From: a virus
Virus record (IMG/VR): IMGVR_UViG_3300030104_006429
Location: 1-40,737 of that record
Length of the DNA: 40,737 bases
Reading direction: 5' to 3' (one strand)
Shown: positions 38,411 through 40,737 of the stretch, in pieces
Position numbering within the stretch: position 1 is the first letter of the stretch
Layout of the letters: every line of letters begins with the position of its first letter
The notes under the pieces: model-generated
Databases searched by the model: none
Told to the model about the DNA's origin: nothing
Seen by the model: the letters and a program-made list of their open reading frames with translations, nothing else
Position numbers and translations under genes: made by a program

Positions 38411-40128
38411 AGTTCACCGTCTGCGTAAATCGACCGCCGCCGCTTTTTCGCTGGCAGTTTGATCATTACGCCAAGCGCCATGATCAGTGCCACTGCGGGG
38501 TCAATTTTCTCTTTAATTTTGGATTTATCCGGCTTGATGTCAGCCGCCGGGTTGATTTCGGCAACCAGGTTACCCATCGCCCAATACAGCAGCGGGTTGC
38601 TGTATTCGATGGTGCCGTTCAGTACGCGCACCATGAGTTCCTTCATTGGCGTAGACATGGAGGCAAAGCCCTGACCGAATTCGATCATTGGCGCACCATC
38701 GTTCAGCATGTCGTTGACCAACTGGTTGGAGTTCCAGCGGTCGAAGCCAACGCCCGAGACGTTGAAATAATCCAGTGCCGTTTTAAGATCTCGCTTTATG
38801 TACTCATAGTCGACGGTCTCACCCGGCACCACTTGCAGGTGTCCAGTGAGAACGAACTTTTCCAGCGACTTATCACCCTTTGCCAGACGCCGATCCAGAG
38901 CACCCTGAGGCAACCACGCCCGGACAAATGTACGGGTTTTCTTCTTATGGGTGATGGTGAATGACAACGCAGTGATGTCTTCCACCGCTGATAGATCAAG
39001 ACCACCCCAAGCATCTGCGCCTTTAAATTCGTCGTTGCCATTCCACGGCGCCTGGTCGTCGTAATCGACCTCGCAGAGTTTGAACTTTTCGAGGTTCATC
39101 CACTTAGCTTCACCGCGCACGCGGATATTCAGCTTCTTCGTCAGAAACTCAATGCGTTCCGTCGGTATCTCTTTAGCCATACGGCACTGCTGACGCATAT
39201 CGTCAGGATCAACCGACACACCCCAGTTCGGGTTTGCCTTAATCCACTCTGATTCGTCGTCCCATATTTCAGGATCATCCAGTGTGTAGATGATGGCGAA
39301 ATAATCGTCATCCTCAACAGCACCTTCCAACACTCGCTGAGCGTAGTCCTGCTGATCACTGTCTACGCCGTCGGGGATATAGCCCTCTGTAGTAATTGCC
39401 CAGATCAACGGCTGCTTTCGAGCACCGCGCGCGGATTTGATCACATCCCATACGGCTGACGTTGGGTGTGCATGCAGTTCGTCGATGACGCCGTAATGGA
39501 CGTTGAGGCCGTCCATCGATTTACTGTCTTTACTCAGAGCTTGCAACCGGCCCCGGTTTTTAGGACACACAACCCGGTCCGCGTAAGCACGTATCATGCT
39601 GCTGAGTTTCGGACTCTGCTCCAGCATGGCCAGAGCAGCGTCATACAGCTCTTTCGCCTGATCGCGCTTGGTCGCTGCAGAGTAAACACGCGGACCACCT
39701 TCGCCATCTGCCAGCAGGCCATAGTTCGCTATAAACGCGAGCTTGGTCGACTTCCCGTTTTTCCGGGCCACCTTCTCGTATACGATCCGGAACCGACGAC
39801 GACCATCAGAACGCATCCAGCCGAACACATTGGCGACGATAAAACACTGCCAGCCTTCCAGTTCCAGCGGCAGGCCAGCATACTCACCTTCGTACTGACG
39901 ACAGTAACCAGAAAACCGAAATACCCGAGCCGCGGCGTTTTCGTCGAAATACAGGCCGCGATCACCGCCGGTTTCCAGATCTGAATACCAGCGCTTAACC
40001 GCCAGCTTCACCCACTTGCAAGCGGGTATCTTTTCATCCCGAATATCAGCAGCGTACTGGTACGCCATGTCGAGATACTTGCGGCCCAGATCAACGGCAG
40101 GCACTGCCTTGACCGTTGCGGCTGTCAT
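38407..40128 (-). CDS. terL: Terminase large subunit
   Basis: A 573-residue protein with Walker A RKNGKST at 122-128 and Walker B VIDELH (about 214-219, D216/E217). The C-terminal RNaseH-like nuclease has acidic residues near GGLDLSAVED (D378, D384). The motor pumps DNA into the prohead and cuts at the packaging site. It is coupled to TerS by ATGA. Confidence 0.94.
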   Translation of the reverse strand: MTAATVKAVPAVDLGRKYLDMAYQYAADIRDEKIPACKWVKLAVKRWYSDLETGGDRGLYFDENAAARVFRFSGYCRQYEGEYAGLPLELEGWQCFIVANVFGWMRSDGRRRFRIVYEKVARKNGKSTKLAFIANYGLLADGEGGPRVYSAATKRDQAKELYDAALAMLEQSPKLSSMIRAYADRVVCPKNRGRLQALSKDSKSMDGLNVHYGVIDELHAHPTSAVWDVIKSARGARKQPLIWAITTEGYIPDGVDSDQQDYAQRVLEGAVEDDDYFAIIYTLDDPEIWDDESEWIKANPNWGVSVDPDDMRQQCRMAKEIPTERIEFLTKKLNIRVRGEAKWMNLEKFKLCEVDYDDQAPWNGNDEFKGADAWGGLDLSAVEDITALSFTITHKKKTRTFVRAWLPQGALDRRLAKGDKSLEKFVLTGHLQVVPGETVDYEYIKRDLKTALDYFNVSGVGFDRWNSNQLVNDMLNDGAPMIEFGQGFASMSTPMKELMVRVLNGTIEYSNPLLYWAMGNLVAEINPAADIKPDKSKIKEKIDPAVALIMALGVMIKLPAKKRRRSIYADGEL

Positions 40129-40598
40129 AGATCAAGCATCCCTTGATTCGGGTTTTCTATCTTGATCGCCTGACGCGCACGAGGGGTCAGGCCAAGCTGA
40201 CCTTCAAGTTTCAGCAACTGTTCAGCGGCCTGCTTGCGCATAATTGCCTCTACCGACATCTGGCGGGCACCCGTGGAAAAGGTCTGAATAGAAGCCTCAC
40301 CACCACCCTTCTGACATTTGGTATTCCAGTGCTGCCACTCAATGTACGTCACCACGTAGCGGTGAAATACAGAGAGATCAATTTCAGACAGAACACCCAT
40401 ATCAACGAGCTTCTGACCGAACTCATCCCAGAATTGAGATTCCTTAGCGCGTAGCCCTTTAGGCTTATCAGGGAGACCAGACACAACACCCTGATACAAC
40501 TCTTCACCGCCAGCCTGCTGAGAGCCTGCAGCGTTTTGAGTTGTAGCGGATTTTTTAGGCTCCAGCGGCACGACGGCTGCTTTTTTACTGTCAGCCAT
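40125..40598 (-). CDS. terS: Terminase small subunit, P27-like
   Basis: A 157-residue protein. The core (FWDEFGQKLVDMGVLSEIDLSVFHRYVVTYIEWQHW) and the C-terminal LLKLEGQLGLTPRARQAIK match the P27 family of small terminases that recognise the packaging site. The N-terminal ~40 residues are low-complexity. GAGG precedes the ATG. A terminator hairpin lies just upstream in its leader. Confidence 0.9.
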   Translation of the reverse strand: MADSKKAAVVPLEPKKSATTQNAAGSQQAGGEELYQGVVSGLPDKPKGLRAKESQFWDEFGQKLVDMGVLSEIDLSVFHRYVVTYIEWQHWNTKCQKGGGEASIQTFSTGARQMSVEAIMRKQAAEQLLKLEGQLGLTPRARQAIKIENPNQGMLDL

Positions 40599-40613
40599 AC
40601 ATACCTCACATAC

Positions 40614-40638
40614 AAAAAAGCCCGGCGATAAGCCAGGC
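40614..40638 (-). terminator. Terminator in terS leader
   Basis: On the minus strand GCCTGGC and GCCGGGC (one U-G pair) flank TTATC (40620-40638), followed by six T. As at the endolysin, it stands immediately upstream of the RBS of the first gene of a late block. Confidence 0.75.
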
Positions 40639-40737
40639 CATTACGTCACTGATTCATCAGCAACTTAAACAGAGAGAGGTCACGACATACTGACGTTTAA
40701 CCCCCCCCCTCAAAATTAGAAATATCACACGGTGCCT
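40639..40737. other. Packaging-site (cos) candidate region, with 1-48
   Basis: Between the terS terminator and the HNH gene, across the window ends, there is no gene. A nine-C tract lies at 40701-40709 and a C-rich stretch (CGCCCCTCCCC) at about 34-44. G/C-rich overhangs are typical of HK97-like cos sites, and HNH-terS spacing is their usual location. No terminal repeat was seen, so the cut point and any overhang are undetermined. Confidence 0.45.

Noticed and set aside
1-40737. tRNA genes or a CRISPR array
   Set aside because: No cloverleaf or regularly spaced repeat-spacer pattern was recognised by reading.

Overview
This window reads as the complete genome of a temperate tailed phage (siphovirus-like, HK97-type head). 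It appears to be opened near its packaging site: on the minus strand an HNH endonuclease gene (49-417) runs off position 1 and terminase genes re-enter from position 40598. Integrated prophage is less likely, because no complete host gene is present. The only host-like DNA is the first ~21 codons of rimO, lying at the presumed attP beside the integrase. The host is probably a gammaproteobacterium; rimO and the codon use fit, but I cannot name a genus.

Layout. Minus strand, early-right arm: Cro/YdaS-like HTH (5886-6146), CII-like regulator (5379-5855), small Cys-rich protein, PriCT-2/Toprim primase (4139-5173), SF3/DUF5906 helicase (2469-4139), a dense GGCCTAGGGG repeat zone (about 2194-2470) and a Q-like late regulator (1804-2175). 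A promoter and two terminators follow, then lysis genes (holin-like proteins, GH108 endolysin) and HNH. Across the genome ends come TerS, TerL, portal, S49 protease, capsid, connectors, major tail protein, tape measure and tail-tip genes, down to about 18770. The lysogeny switch is at 6146-6905, with a CI-like repressor on the plus strand. Two probable lysogenic-conversion genes follow at 6902-7733.

Plus strand, early-left arm (7863-14236): a tightly coupled operon with a KilAC-like antirepressor, DUF2303/YfdQ, a DnaQ-like exonuclease, a DUF551-like protein, an orphan C5 DNA methyltransferase and many small unknowns. It starts at an operator-rich promoter (7791-7851).

The most unusual part is 14231-15643. 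Here five very small plus-strand genes are separated by six sites with the architecture of integron attC recombination sites: nnnTAAC (carrying the stop codon of the preceding gene), imperfect inverted arms, and GTTATnn, each 48-61 bp. No IntI integrase is present. The block looks like a phage-carried cassette array (CALIN-like) placed at the end of the early operon and abutting the 3' end of a large serine recombinase (15646-17307). The phage early promoter could serve as the cassette promoter.

The second unusual feature is the attP. The phage carries the rimO start codon, RBS, a possible -10 and codons 1-21, so integration into rimO should rebuild a complete rimO gene under phage-supplied 5' sequence. 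Just beyond attP lie a candidate ~75-nt small RNA with its own promoter and strong terminator, a second terminator, and two small regulatory or unknown genes before the tail module.
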